From: Mediterranea sp. (in: CFB group bacteria)
Lineage (GTDB): Bacteria; Bacteroidota; Bacteroidia; Bacteroidales; Bacteroidaceae
Assembly: GCA_031258135.1 (NCBI GenBank)
Contig: JAIRNG010000083.1
Coordinates: 1-35,286 of the forward strand
Direction: 5' to 3'
Length of the DNA stretch: 35,286 bases
In this document: positions 1 through 9,287 of the stretch, one piece after another
Position numbering within the stretch: the first letter of the stretch is position 1
Layout of the letters: each line of letters opens with the position of its first letter
Notes under the pieces: generated by a model
Seen by the model: only the letters and a program-made list of their open reading frames with translations
What the model was told of the DNA's origin: nothing
Database searches by the model: none
Translations under genes and position numbers: made by a program

Positions 1-50
1 GCGCTCAGGATCATTGTGCTTAAAAGCGCCGGTAGTATCACTTTTCTCAT
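1..50 (-). CDS. 5' end of a truncated CDS with signal-peptide-like N-terminus (MRKVILPALLSTMILSA...)
   Basis: Reverse complement of 1-50 starts ATGAGAAAAGTG and encodes a charged then hydrophobic leader; gene continues out of the window. Confidence 0.4.
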   Translation of the reverse strand, partial: MRKVILPALLSTMILS

Positions 51-211
51 GCGTATATCGTTTAAAAGTTATTTTATGCGACGAAGATACGGTATATTTG
101 GATAAAGACTATCATTTAATGGCCATTTTTCCATAGCTGTTTTTTTTCACTCATCTTTTGCAAGTTTTATACGGAATTTCTATAATAGTCGCGTAAATCC
201 ACATTTTAAAA

Positions 212-505
212 ATAAAAAATAAGTCAATACAAACAGATTATAGCTTTATCATAGATAAAAATGAGACAATACAAATAGATTATAGCTTTATCATAGATAA
301 AAATGAGACAATATAAATAGATTATATCTTTCTCATAGATAAAAATAAGATAATACAAATAGATTATATCTTTCTCATAGATAAAAATGAGACAATATAA
401 ACGGATTATATCTTTCTCATAGATAAAAATAAGATAATACAAATGGATTATATCTTTCTCATAGATAAAAATGGAATAATACAAACGGATTGGAAATTTC
501 TCATA
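212..505. repeat. AT-rich tandem repeat array, 42-bp period, 7 units
   Basis: Units beginning gataaaaat(g/a)a... at 254, 296, 338, 380, 422, 464, plus a diverged unit at 212; exact 42-nt spacing read directly. Confidence 0.95.
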
Positions 506-609
506 AATAAAAACATCATATAAAAATAGTTTTCCCGATTTTTTTAATAAATTTGTGATCATAAAGATCAGTTCTGCTTTTTTCTATACGACATTCATAT
601 AAAAAACCG

Positions 610-1356
610 ATGTATAAGAATTCTATCAAAGCATTTGCCTTTCGTTGCCTGACACTTCCTCCGTTTTTCGAGCTGGCGGACATCCTCGTGAATAAGGCGT
701 TGCCCGCCGACGTTGCGGACGAATTGGGACTCGGCGTGTCTTACCACAACGCGAAGCAATCGTTTGAGAAGCTGAAAGGCATCTTTCAGTATAATCCGGC
801 GATGCGACAAACGAAAGATGTGGTGGAAACCGTTACAAAAATCCGCCGGAAAATGATGCTGTTCAAAAGAATACTCCGCGAAATGGTGCTCGACACGGCA
901 GCGGGCGAACGGCTTGAAAACATTCGTCACATCAGATACATTGCGCATCCCTGTCTGGGAGAGATACAACACGGCGCGATGGCCGGCGTTGTAGCGAAAG
1001 CCCGGAAAATGGCCGATGCGCTGCGCACAACGGAGACCCTGCCGAAACTGACCGGGCTCGGACTGACCGCAATCGTGAACGACATTGCAACGTTGGCGGC
1101 CCAGGCCGACAACCTGCTGTTTCTGCGCGGCGAGGAAACGGCGTTCAAAAGAGCCCGGGGAACGGCCTGCAAGGTGCGCAAGACGCTGGAAAAGCAGCTC
1201 AGGTTCCTGTTTTACATCTACATCCCCGCCCATTATGTGGATGCCGCCGGACCGTTGGCCGCGAAATATGAACGGACCATCCTCGAAATCAACGGCACGC
1301 TCGACATCTACCGCCACCTCACCAAAGGCGGCAGCAGAAAAGGGTTTGAAAATTGA
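610..1356 (+). CDS. Hypothetical protein, resembles the Bacteroidales DUF6261-type family
   Basis: 248-aa ORF with coherent amphipathic protein composition; family assignment from memory of similar proteins, not searched. Confidence 0.6.
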   Translation: MYKNSIKAFAFRCLTLPPFFELADILVNKALPADVADELGLGVSYHNAKQSFEKLKGIFQYNPAMRQTKDVVETVTKIRRKMMLFKRILREMVLDTAAGERLENIRHIRYIAHPCLGEIQHGAMAGVVAKARKMADALRTTETLPKLTGLGLTAIVNDIATLAAQADNLLFLRGEETAFKRARGTACKVRKTLEKQLRFLFYIYIPAHYVDAAGPLAAKYERTILEINGTLDIYRHLTKGGSRKGFEN

Positions 1357-1701
1357 AAATTACGCTAAACTATAGAGACATGGAGGAAAAAGAGATAATA
1401 AAGAGGTAATAGAGGAAGTAGACACGGATTACACGGATTTTAAACACGGATAATAAATTATAAGGATGAATACGGATTTTCTGTGTTTAAAAAGATAAAA
1501 GCACTGCATTTAATCTGCGTAAATCCGCGTTAATCTGCGTTTCAAAAATCTTCATGAAATTGAAAAATCCGTGTAATCCGTGTAATCCGTGTCCCTTTCT
1601 TTTTATAAAGCGGATCAAGAGCGAAGCCTCTGTGCATCTCTCGTCTTCTTCATTAAAATTAAACCTGTGTCTCTGTGTTTAGCGTAATTTTCAATTTTCA
1701 A
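1345..1701. repeat. Long inverted-repeat (hairpin/MITE-like) element 1 with nested arms
   Basis: Outer arms 1345-1380 (TTTGAAAATTGAAAATTACGCTAAACTATAGAGACA) and 1668-1701 (TGTCTCTGTGTTTAGCGTAATTTTCAATTTTCAA); inner arms gacacggattacacggatttt (about 1421-1441) and aaaaatccgtgtaatccgtgtaatccgtgtcc (about 1563-1594). Confidence 0.85.
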
Positions 1702-1716
1702 CTTTCAATTTATTAC

Positions 1717-1724
1717 TATCTTTG
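1717..1724 (+). promoter_or_regulatory. Bacteroidetes-type -7 element TATCTTTG upstream of cbiA
   Basis: Matches TAnnTTTG; 16 nt upstream of the cbiA ATG at 1741; -33 would fall at the edge of element 1. Confidence 0.5.
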
Positions 1725-1740
1725 CCGGAAACCGAAAAAG

Positions 1741-3072
1741 ATGGATTCAATCACACGTCCGCAATTTCTGATTGCCGCACCCGCTTCGGGAGCGGGGAAG
1801 ACCTCCCTGAGCATGGGGCTGATGAAACTGCTGGCCCGTAAGGGAAAGAAAGTCCAGCCCTTCAAATGCGGGCCGGACTACATCGACCCCTATTTTCACG
1901 AACTCGCCGCAGGACGTCCGTCCGTCAATCTGGACACCTTTATGGCTACCGAAAGTCATGTACGGCAATTGTACCGCCGGTATTCGGAGGCGGCGGACAT
2001 CTGCATCGCAGAAGGCATGATGGGGCTGTTCGACGGATACGACGGCCGGAAAGGATCGGCTGCGGACATCGCCCTGTTGCTGGGTCTCCCCATCGTCCTG
2101 GTGATAGACGCAAGCTCAACGTCATATTCGGTTGCCGCACAGATCTACGGTTTCAGGAACTTCGACCCCCGGTTGCAAATGGCCGGAGTGATCTTCAACC
2201 GCGTAGGGTCGGAGCGGCACGAGGCGATGCTGCGAAACGCTTGTGGAGATGTGGGCGTGGCTTGTCTGGGGTGTGTCCGCCGCAATGAAGAACTTCAGCT
2301 GAAATCCCGTTACCTGGGACTCGACATCAGTCCTAACGAAAACGGGCAAACCATCGACGCATGGGCCGGATTTCTGGAAGAACAGATTGATCCGGATTTA
2401 CTGTTGGAACAGACCATGCGGCCGCTTCCCGCATGCGATGCGCCCGCAACGGAGCCGCAAAACGGCAGGTTGCGCATAGCCGTGGCAAGAAACCGGGAGT
2501 CATTCGCCTTTATCTATGAGGAAACGCTGACCCGCCTGCGGGAATTGGGAAAAATCATCTTTTTCGACCCGGAAACCACCGAAAGGCTACCGCGCGACAT
2601 TGATTTGCTCTATCTGCCGGGCGGATACCCGGAGAAAAGAGCAAGCCGGCTTACCGCCGGCGGCATGCACGGGGATATCCGGCAATACATCGGGAATGGC
2701 GGCCGTACCCTGGCCGAATGTGGCGGAATGATATACCTGAGCCGGGGAATCACGGACGAAAAGACATTCAGTCCCATGGTTGGCGTATTCCCTTTCACCA
2801 TCGCAACGGGAAAGAACCGGAGACGCCTCACCCTGGGGTACAGGCAGTTCGAGTATAACGGGCAACAGCTCCGCGGCCACGAATTTCACTACACGCAGTT
2901 CGGGGACGACCAGCTGTCCATACCCTCTGCGGCACAGGTGTACGATGCCATGGGACAGCCCGTCGATACGCCGGTCTTCCGGTACAAAAACGTCATCGCA
3001 AGCTACACGCACCTGTACCTCGGCGAGGTTGACATCCTGAAATTATGGAACGACAATCATAACCCCCGATAA
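1741..3072 (+). CDS. cbiA: Cobyrinic acid a,c-diamide synthase
   Basis: FLIAAPASGAGKTSLSMGLMKLLARKGKKVQPFKCGPDYIDPYFH P-loop and C-terminal GATase (LAECGGMIYLS). Start moved from the ORF-track 1675 to MDSITRPQF because of the promoter position. Confidence 0.93.
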   Translation: MDSITRPQFLIAAPASGAGKTSLSMGLMKLLARKGKKVQPFKCGPDYIDPYFHELAAGRPSVNLDTFMATESHVRQLYRRYSEAADICIAEGMMGLFDGYDGRKGSAADIALLLGLPIVLVIDASSTSYSVAAQIYGFRNFDPRLQMAGVIFNRVGSERHEAMLRNACGDVGVACLGCVRRNEELQLKSRYLGLDISPNENGQTIDAWAGFLEEQIDPDLLLEQTMRPLPACDAPATEPQNGRLRIAVARNRESFAFIYEETLTRLRELGKIIFFDPETTERLPRDIDLLYLPGGYPEKRASRLTAGGMHGDIRQYIGNGGRTLAECGGMIYLSRGITDEKTFSPMVGVFPFTIATGKNRRRLTLGYRQFEYNGQQLRGHEFHYTQFGDDQLSIPSAAQVYDAMGQPVDTPVFRYKNVIASYTHLYLGEVDILKLWNDNHNPR

Positions 3073-3075
3073 CCC

Positions 3076-3657
3076 ATGAAACGGATATACACCCGGACGG
3101 GCGACCGCGGAACTACAGGCATCCACGGCGGCCAACGCGTAGATAAAGACGATATACGCATCGAAGCCAACGGATGCCTGGATGAACTGAATGCCGTGAT
3201 CGGCATCATCCGTTCGCTTCTTCCGGCGGAACATGCCTGGCAGGAAATGCTCCACCGGATACAACACGAAACAATGATCGTGATGAGCCACGTGGCCACC
3301 CCGTCGGCCATCCGGGAGAAGAACCCGAATGTGCTTCCGGAGAACCTCACGGCCTATTGTGAACAACAGATGGACGGGATGACCGCTCAACTGGAAGACA
3401 ACGGCTACTTCATCCTCCCCGGAGGCGCTCCCGTATCGGCGCAATGCCAATTCGCACGCACCGTAGCCCGGAGGGCGGAACGCCGGCTATGGACACTGAA
3501 CCGGAAAGACCCTGTCCCCCATGAGATACTGACCTTCATCAACCGGCTTTCCGACCTGCTCTTTGTGATGGCGCGTTTCGACATGCAACAACAAAACCTG
3601 CCGGAGGAACGGTGGCAGTCATTCGCATACAAGAAAAAACGATCACAACATGACTAA
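3076..3657 (+). CDS. Cob(I)alamin adenosyltransferase, PduO/ATR type
   Basis: MKRIYTRTGDRGTTGIHGGQRVDKDDIRIEANGCLDELNAVIG and QCQFARTVARRAER motifs of PduO-type ATRs. Confidence 0.93.
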   Translation: MKRIYTRTGDRGTTGIHGGQRVDKDDIRIEANGCLDELNAVIGIIRSLLPAEHAWQEMLHRIQHETMIVMSHVATPSAIREKNPNVLPENLTAYCEQQMDGMTAQLEDNGYFILPGGAPVSAQCQFARTVARRAERRLWTLNRKDPVPHEILTFINRLSDLLFVMARFDMQQQNLPEERWQSFAYKKKRSQHD

Positions 3658-5143
3658 GCAACGATTACATCCCATCATGTTTGCAGGTACGGGCAGCGAC
3701 GTAGGCAAGAGCGTCATTGCCACGGGATTCTGCCGGATATTCAAACAGGACGGTTATACTCCCGCTCCGTTCAAGGCGCAAAACATGGCGCTGAATTCCT
3801 ACGCTACCCCGGAAGGACTTGAGATAGGGCGCGCACAAGCCGTTCAGGCCGAAGCGGCAGGCATACCCTGCCATACGGATATGAACCCGCTACTGCTCAA
3901 ACCGTCGTCCGACCACACATCACAGGTGGTGCTGAACGGCAAACCGGCCGGCAATCGCAACGCTTACGATTATTTCCGCAAGGAAGGACGGGAAGAACTC
4001 CGCAGGGCCGTTCACGACGCTTTCGACCGGTTGGAGAAACGCTACAATCCGGTGGTCATGGAAGGAGCGGGAAGCATATCGGAGATCAATCTCCGCGAAA
4101 GCGACCTGGTCAACCTGCCGATGGCCATCCATGCGGGAGCGGACGTCATACTCGTCGCAGACATTGACCGGGGCGGCGTCTTTGCCGCTGTATACGGCTC
4201 AATCATGCTGCTCAATGACGAAGAGCGGCGCCACATCAAAGGCATACTTATCAATAAATTCAGAGGAGACATCCGGTTGTTCGAACCGGGAGTGAAAATG
4301 CTGGAAGAACTGTGCAAAGCGCCCGTCGTGGGAGTCGTACCGTATTACAGGGATATATACATTGAAGAAGAAGACTCCGTGGCGCTCCGGACGAAACAGA
4401 CGCAGGCGGAATATGGAAAAATAAACATTGCCGTGATTCTGCTCCGCCATCTGTCGAACTTCACGGATTTCAATACATTGGAACGCGACCCGCGCGTTCA
4501 TCTGTTCTACACAAACAATACGGAAGAGATCATGAAAGCGGATATTGTCCTGCTCCCGGGAAGCAAAAGTACGCTGTCCGACCTTTACGAACTGCGCCGT
4601 AACGGAGCGGCGCAGGCCATTGTCCGCGCACACCGGGAAGGAGCCACAGTCATGGGAATCTGCGGCGGCTATCAACTGATGGGACAAGAGGTCTGCGATC
4701 CCGACCGGATGGAAGGAGAAATCGAACGGCTGCCCGGACTGGGATTATTGCCCGTAACCACCCGCATACAGGGAGAAAAGATCACCCGGCGGGTGAAATT
4801 CCGTTTCCACGGCTCGGAAGACAGTTGTGAAGGATACGAAATACATACGGGCGTCACCACACCTGTGGAAGAAGGAAAGGAATCCCCCCTGACTTTCATT
4901 TCCGGCGAATCGCGGACAGACGGATACTTCAAAGATCATACGTGCATGGGAACATACATACACGGTATACTGGACAATCCGTCATTCATCGGCTACCTGC
5001 TGAAACCATTCGCAAACAAGCCGGAGAAAATGATGTTCGATTATAAGACATTCAAGGAAGAGCAATACGACAAACTGGCCGGCCACATACGCAACCACGT
5101 TGACCTTCCGTTAATTTACAACATCTTATCGGGACATGATTAA
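3650..5143 (+). CDS. cobQ: Cobyric acid synthase
   Basis: MFAGTGSDVGKSVIATGFCRIFKQDGYTPAPFKAQNMALNSY and GICGGYQLMG; overlaps ATR by 8 nt. Confidence 0.95.
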   Translation: MTKQRLHPIMFAGTGSDVGKSVIATGFCRIFKQDGYTPAPFKAQNMALNSYATPEGLEIGRAQAVQAEAAGIPCHTDMNPLLLKPSSDHTSQVVLNGKPAGNRNAYDYFRKEGREELRRAVHDAFDRLEKRYNPVVMEGAGSISEINLRESDLVNLPMAIHAGADVILVADIDRGGVFAAVYGSIMLLNDEERRHIKGILINKFRGDIRLFEPGVKMLEELCKAPVVGVVPYYRDIYIEEEDSVALRTKQTQAEYGKINIAVILLRHLSNFTDFNTLERDPRVHLFYTNNTEEIMKADIVLLPGSKSTLSDLYELRRNGAAQAIVRAHREGATVMGICGGYQLMGQEVCDPDRMEGEIERLPGLGLLPVTTRIQGEKITRRVKFRFHGSEDSCEGYEIHTGVTTPVEEGKESPLTFISGESRTDGYFKDHTCMGTYIHGILDNPSFIGYLLKPFANKPEKMMFDYKTFKEEQYDKLAGHIRNHVDLPLIYNILSGHD

Positions 5144-6149
5144 AGGACACGGAGATGATATTCATGCGTACAACCGGCCCATTCTGAGCAATTTCAGCTC
5201 CAACGTATACCATGGAGCCGACCTGTCGGGGCTGAACGCGCACCTGTGCAGCCGGATTCCGTCGATAACGAATTATCCGGAACCGGAACCTTATACCCTG
5301 GAAAAGAAACTGGAAGAGGTCCATCATCTACCGCCCGGATCGGTTTGTGTGACGAATGGCGCAACGGAAGCGATCTACCTGATAGCCCAGACCTTCAGGG
5401 GAACACATTCGGCGATCTTTGTTCCGACATTCGGCGAATATGCCGACGCATGCCGCATACACGGACACCGGGTCACGTCAGTCCATACACCGGAACGCAT
5501 ACCCAAACAAGCGGGAATGGTGTGGATATGCAACCCCGGTAATCCTACCGGAACGGTGTGGGACAAAACGCAACTCACCGAACTTGTTCAATCCCATCCG
5601 AAAGCCTGCTTTGTCATTGACCAGGCGTATGAGCATTTCACCGCAAAGGAGATATTCTCTGCCGGAGAAGCCCGGCATTTTGCCAATGTGATACAACTGC
5701 ACTCCATGACCAAACGATACGCCATACCCGGATTACGGTTGGGATACATCACCGCCTCCGCCGGATGGATACGGCGCTTGCGGACAAACCGCATGCCATG
5801 GTCTGTGAACCGGCTGGCCATTGAAGCCGGTTTATATCTGACAACGCATCCTGTCGCATACAGCATGGACATACAGGCCTACCTGGCGGAAGCCAACAGA
5901 CTGAAAGAAGCGCTGGAAGCCACAGGAGCGATTGATGTCCGGCCGACGGATACGCACTACATGCTTGCCCGTCTGCGTTTCGGCAGAGCGAAAGCGCTGA
6001 AAGACTTTTTAGCCGGCGAATATGGCTTTCTTATTCGTGACGCCTCAAACTTTGAAGGACTGAGTGAAGCATTTTTCCGCGTCACGACGCAATCACCCGG
6101 AGAAAACAGGATATTGGTAGATCACATAAACGAATGGCTTGCCCTGTGA
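5136..6149 (+). CDS. cobD: Threonine-phosphate decarboxylase-like PLP enzyme
   Basis: GHGDDIHAYNRPILSNFSSNVY, NPGNPTGTVW, SMTKRYAIPGLRLGY; class I aminotransferase fold within a cobalamin operon. Confidence 0.88.
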   Translation: MIKGHGDDIHAYNRPILSNFSSNVYHGADLSGLNAHLCSRIPSITNYPEPEPYTLEKKLEEVHHLPPGSVCVTNGATEAIYLIAQTFRGTHSAIFVPTFGEYADACRIHGHRVTSVHTPERIPKQAGMVWICNPGNPTGTVWDKTQLTELVQSHPKACFVIDQAYEHFTAKEIFSAGEARHFANVIQLHSMTKRYAIPGLRLGYITASAGWIRRLRTNRMPWSVNRLAIEAGLYLTTHPVAYSMDIQAYLAEANRLKEALEATGAIDVRPTDTHYMLARLRFGRAKALKDFLAGEYGFLIRDASNFEGLSEAFFRVTTQSPGENRILVDHINEWLAL

Positions 6150-7093
6150 TGACGGTCATTGCATATTTCACGCTTCCTTTACTCATCGGATGGACAGGAG
6201 ATAAAATTCTGGGAGACCCCGCCCGGCTCCCTCACCCTGTCGTGGGTTTCGGTAAACTCATAGCGTGGGGTGAGCGCCGGTTCAATAAAGGCGCCCATAA
6301 AGCGCTTAAGGGAGGAGCATGGTCTATCTTCTTGATTCTCCTGGCCTTTACTGTCTCCGGCCTCTTTCTATATGGCGCCGCTCAGCTGTCCATCCGGCTT
6401 TATATGATAATCGGCTCCGTATCCGTGTTCTACTGTCTGGCCGGAACGACACTGATCCGTGAAGTCCGCATGGTCTTTCGGGCGGTCGGCCGTTCTCTTG
6501 ACGAAGGCAGGCGACAGGTCGGACGTATCGTTGGCCGGGACACATCCGGATTGTCTGCACAGGAAGTACGCACCGCAGCGCTGGAAACATTGGCCGAGAA
6601 CCTGAGTGACGGCGTGATCGCTCCCCTGTTCTGGTACTTCATAGCGGGCGTGCCCGGCATGTTCGCCTACAAAATGATCAACACGCTGGATTCCATGATC
6701 GGATACAGGAATGAGCGGTATCTACAGTTCGGACGGATAGCTGCGCATATAGATGATGTTGCAAACTACATCCCGGCCCGCCTGACGGCAGGATTGATGG
6801 TCATAGTCAGCGGGCAATGGTCGCTTACGGGATTTGTCCGCAACTACGGCAACCAACATGCAAGCCCGAACTCAGGCTACCCGGAAGCTGCACTGGCCGG
6901 AATACTGGATTGCCGCTTTGGCGGTCCGCATGATTACTTTGGAGAACCGGTCTGCAAACCATATATCGGCCATAATGAACGGGAACTGACAGACAGTGAT
7001 ATGAAGAAAGCCATCCGTATCAATCAACGGACAGAAATTGCAATGATAACAGGGATCGTTATCATTCAATCAGCTATTATTTATGCTGTATAA
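6149..7093 (+). CDS. cbiB: Adenosylcobinamide-phosphate synthase
   Basis: GDPARLPHPVVGFGKLIAWGERRFN and ETLAENLSDGVIAPLFWYFIAGVPG. ATG at 6149 overlaps the cobD TGA (TGATG); ORF track starts at 6134. Confidence 0.92.
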   Translation: MTVIAYFTLPLLIGWTGDKILGDPARLPHPVVGFGKLIAWGERRFNKGAHKALKGGAWSIFLILLAFTVSGLFLYGAAQLSIRLYMIIGSVSVFYCLAGTTLIREVRMVFRAVGRSLDEGRRQVGRIVGRDTSGLSAQEVRTAALETLAENLSDGVIAPLFWYFIAGVPGMFAYKMINTLDSMIGYRNERYLQFGRIAAHIDDVANYIPARLTAGLMVIVSGQWSLTGFVRNYGNQHASPNSGYPEAALAGILDCRFGGPHDYFGEPVCKPYIGHNERELTDSDMKKAIRINQRTEIAMITGIVIIQSAIIYAV

Positions 7094-7129
7094 AGGGGGG
7101 ATTAAGCATTGGAAGATATTGAACTCTTT

Positions 7130-7915
7130 TTATAAAATTACAGTCGCATCTTCGTATAGATTTGGAAAACAATTTCGTCTTAATCTGAACTTCGTTCCAT
7201 GATTATGTCTTGTTCTTGCATCAAAATCAACTAAAATATTGCCGCTTTCGAGTTCTTTCAAAAATCCTTCAAATGAAAACTTTTGCAGCATTGTAACTTT
7301 TGAATATTTATAGTATTCTTTACCGTTTTCTTTTTTGACTTCAGCTTGTACATAGAAACAATTCAAAAGTTTTGTCCCTGCCTTGTTTGCTAAATCGTCA
7401 AATCCCCAATATGGTTGAGGATTTAATTCAGTCAACCCAATTTTCTTTTCAACCGATTTAAGCCAATCTTTATGAATATCAGCTACTTTAGTGAAATCAA
7501 ACGAAATTAGAACTTTGCGATTTTCTCTGTCTATTTTTACCATAAACCCTCTGTCGCTTGTAGAGTTTCCATGAATCGTTTGGCGAAAACTCATTTCTTC
7601 ATCGGGAAACGAAAAACCCGCCTTTTGGTGCTTCCAACCATAATTCAACAGCAACATTTGTGGAACAAATTTGACTGCACGAGGTGAAGGCTCTGTATGA
7701 AACAAAGTCGTTAAGGATGAAGAGTTGAGTCGTTGGGTTTTCAATTCCCATTCGGCAGCATTTGGAATCGGCAGATTGTTTTCTTTAATACCTAATAATT
7801 TTTCAAGTGTATTGCCAATTCCGCCGACATTGCCTTCTCGAACATTTTCAATCCAACCCTGTTGGGCAATTTCCTTAAACTCGTTTATAAGAGTTTCTTT
7901 TGTGTATAATTTCAT
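7130..7915 (-). CDS. MvaI/BcnI-family type II restriction endonuclease
   Basis: GGIGNTLEKLLGIKENNLPIPNAAEWELKTQRLNSSSLTTLFHTEPSPRAVKFVPQMLLLNYGW. Start set at MKLYTKETL, one nt past the upstream methyltransferase stop. Confidence 0.82.
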   Translation of the reverse strand: MKLYTKETLINEFKEIAQQGWIENVREGNVGGIGNTLEKLLGIKENNLPIPNAAEWELKTQRLNSSSLTTLFHTEPSPRAVKFVPQMLLLNYGWKHQKAGFSFPDEEMSFRQTIHGNSTSDRGFMVKIDRENRKVLISFDFTKVADIHKDWLKSVEKKIGLTELNPQPYWGFDDLANKAGTKLLNCFYVQAEVKKENGKEYYKYSKVTMLQKFSFEGFLKELESGNILVDFDARTRHNHGTKFRLRRNCFPNLYEDATVIL

Positions 7916-7916
7916 T

Positions 7917-8693
7917 TTAGTCAAATAATTTAGGCGTATGAAATTTTGAGATTTCACTTTGTTTCTTGTTTTTAGCGATTCTTTTTTCTGCCATTTCACA
8001 ATAATCAGGCGATAATTCAATGCCAATATAATTTCGTTTCAGCCCCATTGCAACAATAGCTGTTGTACCGCTCCCCATAAACGGGTCTAAAATAACTTGT
8101 GCATTTGTAGAGCCGATAATTCTATCTATTAAAGCGACAGGGAAAGGTGCAGGATGTCCATTTTTCATTTCTTGCGTAAATTCCCAAACATCGCCTACGC
8201 CATTTGATTTGGGTACAAGTTTAAAATCAGGTTTGGCTATTAAATAAATCACTTCATAAGTTGGCAAAAAATAACCGGGGTTAAAGTTTATTCCGCCTTT
8301 TCGCCGCCAAATTATTATTTGCCTAACTGGAAAACCACTTACAATATCCTGTCTGTCTTGCAATAAACCGTCTTGTACCCGCCATTTATGATTGTAAAAA
8401 ACTGCACCGTCATTCTTTATCAAACGAAACATTTCAGTTAAACAATCGCGCTGCCACTGTGTATATTCTTCGTGTGGCATATTGTCATCATAATGGCTAT
8501 AACCATTTTGCAAAGCCGCATTTGCCCATTTTCCGCTTGTAGTACAAGGTTTCATTCCGTTGCCTGTGGAATTTTTGAGATTGTACGGTGGTGAAGTTAC
8601 GACCAAATCAATTGAATTGCTTGGCATTTCTTTCATTATTGGTAAGCAATCGCCGCAAATGATTTTATTTAATATTTCGGTTATATCTCGCAT
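7917..8693 (-). CDS. DNA methyltransferase, beta-class arrangement, probably N4-cytosine
   Basis: Motif IV TSPPYNL near the N-terminus and motif I DPFMGSGTT near the C-terminus. ORF track starts at 8714; MRDITEI at 8693 preferred given the promoter. Confidence 0.85.
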   Translation of the reverse strand: MRDITEILNKIICGDCLPIMKEMPSNSIDLVVTSPPYNLKNSTGNGMKPCTTSGKWANAALQNGYSHYDDNMPHEEYTQWQRDCLTEMFRLIKNDGAVFYNHKWRVQDGLLQDRQDIVSGFPVRQIIIWRRKGGINFNPGYFLPTYEVIYLIAKPDFKLVPKSNGVGDVWEFTQEMKNGHPAPFPVALIDRIIGSTNAQVILDPFMGSGTTAIVAMGLKRNYIGIELSPDYCEMAEKRIAKNKKQSEISKFHTPKLFD

Positions 8694-8719
8694 ATTTTTA
8701 CTTTTTAAATCCATATTGG

Positions 8720-8727
8720 CAAAGGTA
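8720..8727 (-). promoter_or_regulatory. -7 element TACCTTTG for the RM operon
   Basis: Reverse complement of caaaggta; matches TAnnTTTG just upstream of the methyltransferase. Confidence 0.45.
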
Positions 8728-8748
8728 CAATTTTTTTCAAACTTAGCT

Positions 8749-9276
8749 TTAAATTTCTATCTGCACAACTGCGCCGTAAGGCGGGATCAGGCTGAAAGCC
8801 TCTTCCGGTTTCAATAGCCCTGCATAGACCTGAGCACAGGCAAGCACTCCGCCATGCGCAAAAACAGCAATATGCTGATGGCCTTGCTGCTTCATTTCGT
8901 CCAAGAAAGCAGAGACCCGTTGGAATTGCATCATAAACGATTCGCCTCCGGTAGCCGGCACATTCAGGAAATCATCGAACCATTCCTGCATCCGGGGATC
9001 GGCGATCCGGTCAAACCGTTGCATCTCCCATTCTCCGAAATCCAGTTCCTTCAGGCGATCGTCGCGGATAGCATCCGGATAACCGCAATAATCCGCAAGT
9101 TTCGTGCAACGGGATAGCGGACTTGTGAATACCCTGTCAAAATCATCTGTGGCAATGTGCTTGTGAGTAGCGGAAGCCTCTTGGGGAAACGTATCCTTTA
9201 ACGGTACATCCGTCTGCCCATAACAGATACCTTGGGGAACATCGACCGAAGTATGCCGTATCAGTTTAACTTTCAT
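8749..9276 (-). CDS. cobC: Alpha-ribazole phosphatase, histidine phosphatase family
   Basis: MKVKLIRHTSVDVPQGICYGQTDVPL and VFTSPLSRCTKLADYCG; adjacent to cobS. Confidence 0.9.
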   Translation of the reverse strand: MKVKLIRHTSVDVPQGICYGQTDVPLKDTFPQEASATHKHIATDDFDRVFTSPLSRCTKLADYCGYPDAIRDDRLKELDFGEWEMQRFDRIADPRMQEWFDDFLNVPATGGESFMMQFQRVSAFLDEMKQQGHQHIAVFAHGGVLACAQVYAGLLKPEEAFSLIPPYGAVVQIEI

Positions 9277-9287
9277 TGGTTTACGAA

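Noticed and set aside
212-505. CRISPR array interpretation of the 42-bp units
   Set aside because: Continuous tandem repeat with no variable spacers.
224-562. 112-aa ORF on - across the 42-bp array
   Set aside because: Open only because the repeat length is a multiple of 3; Ile/Tyr-rich low complexity, no convincing start context.
595-1317. 240-aa ORF on - opposite the DUF6261-like ORF
   Set aside because: The + frame gives a more natural protein; the - frame is His/Arg/Phe-rich shadow.
1360-1740. Cobalamin riboswitch upstream of cbiA
   Set aside because: No recognisable B12-box-like conserved core; the structure there is explained by the inverted-repeat element.
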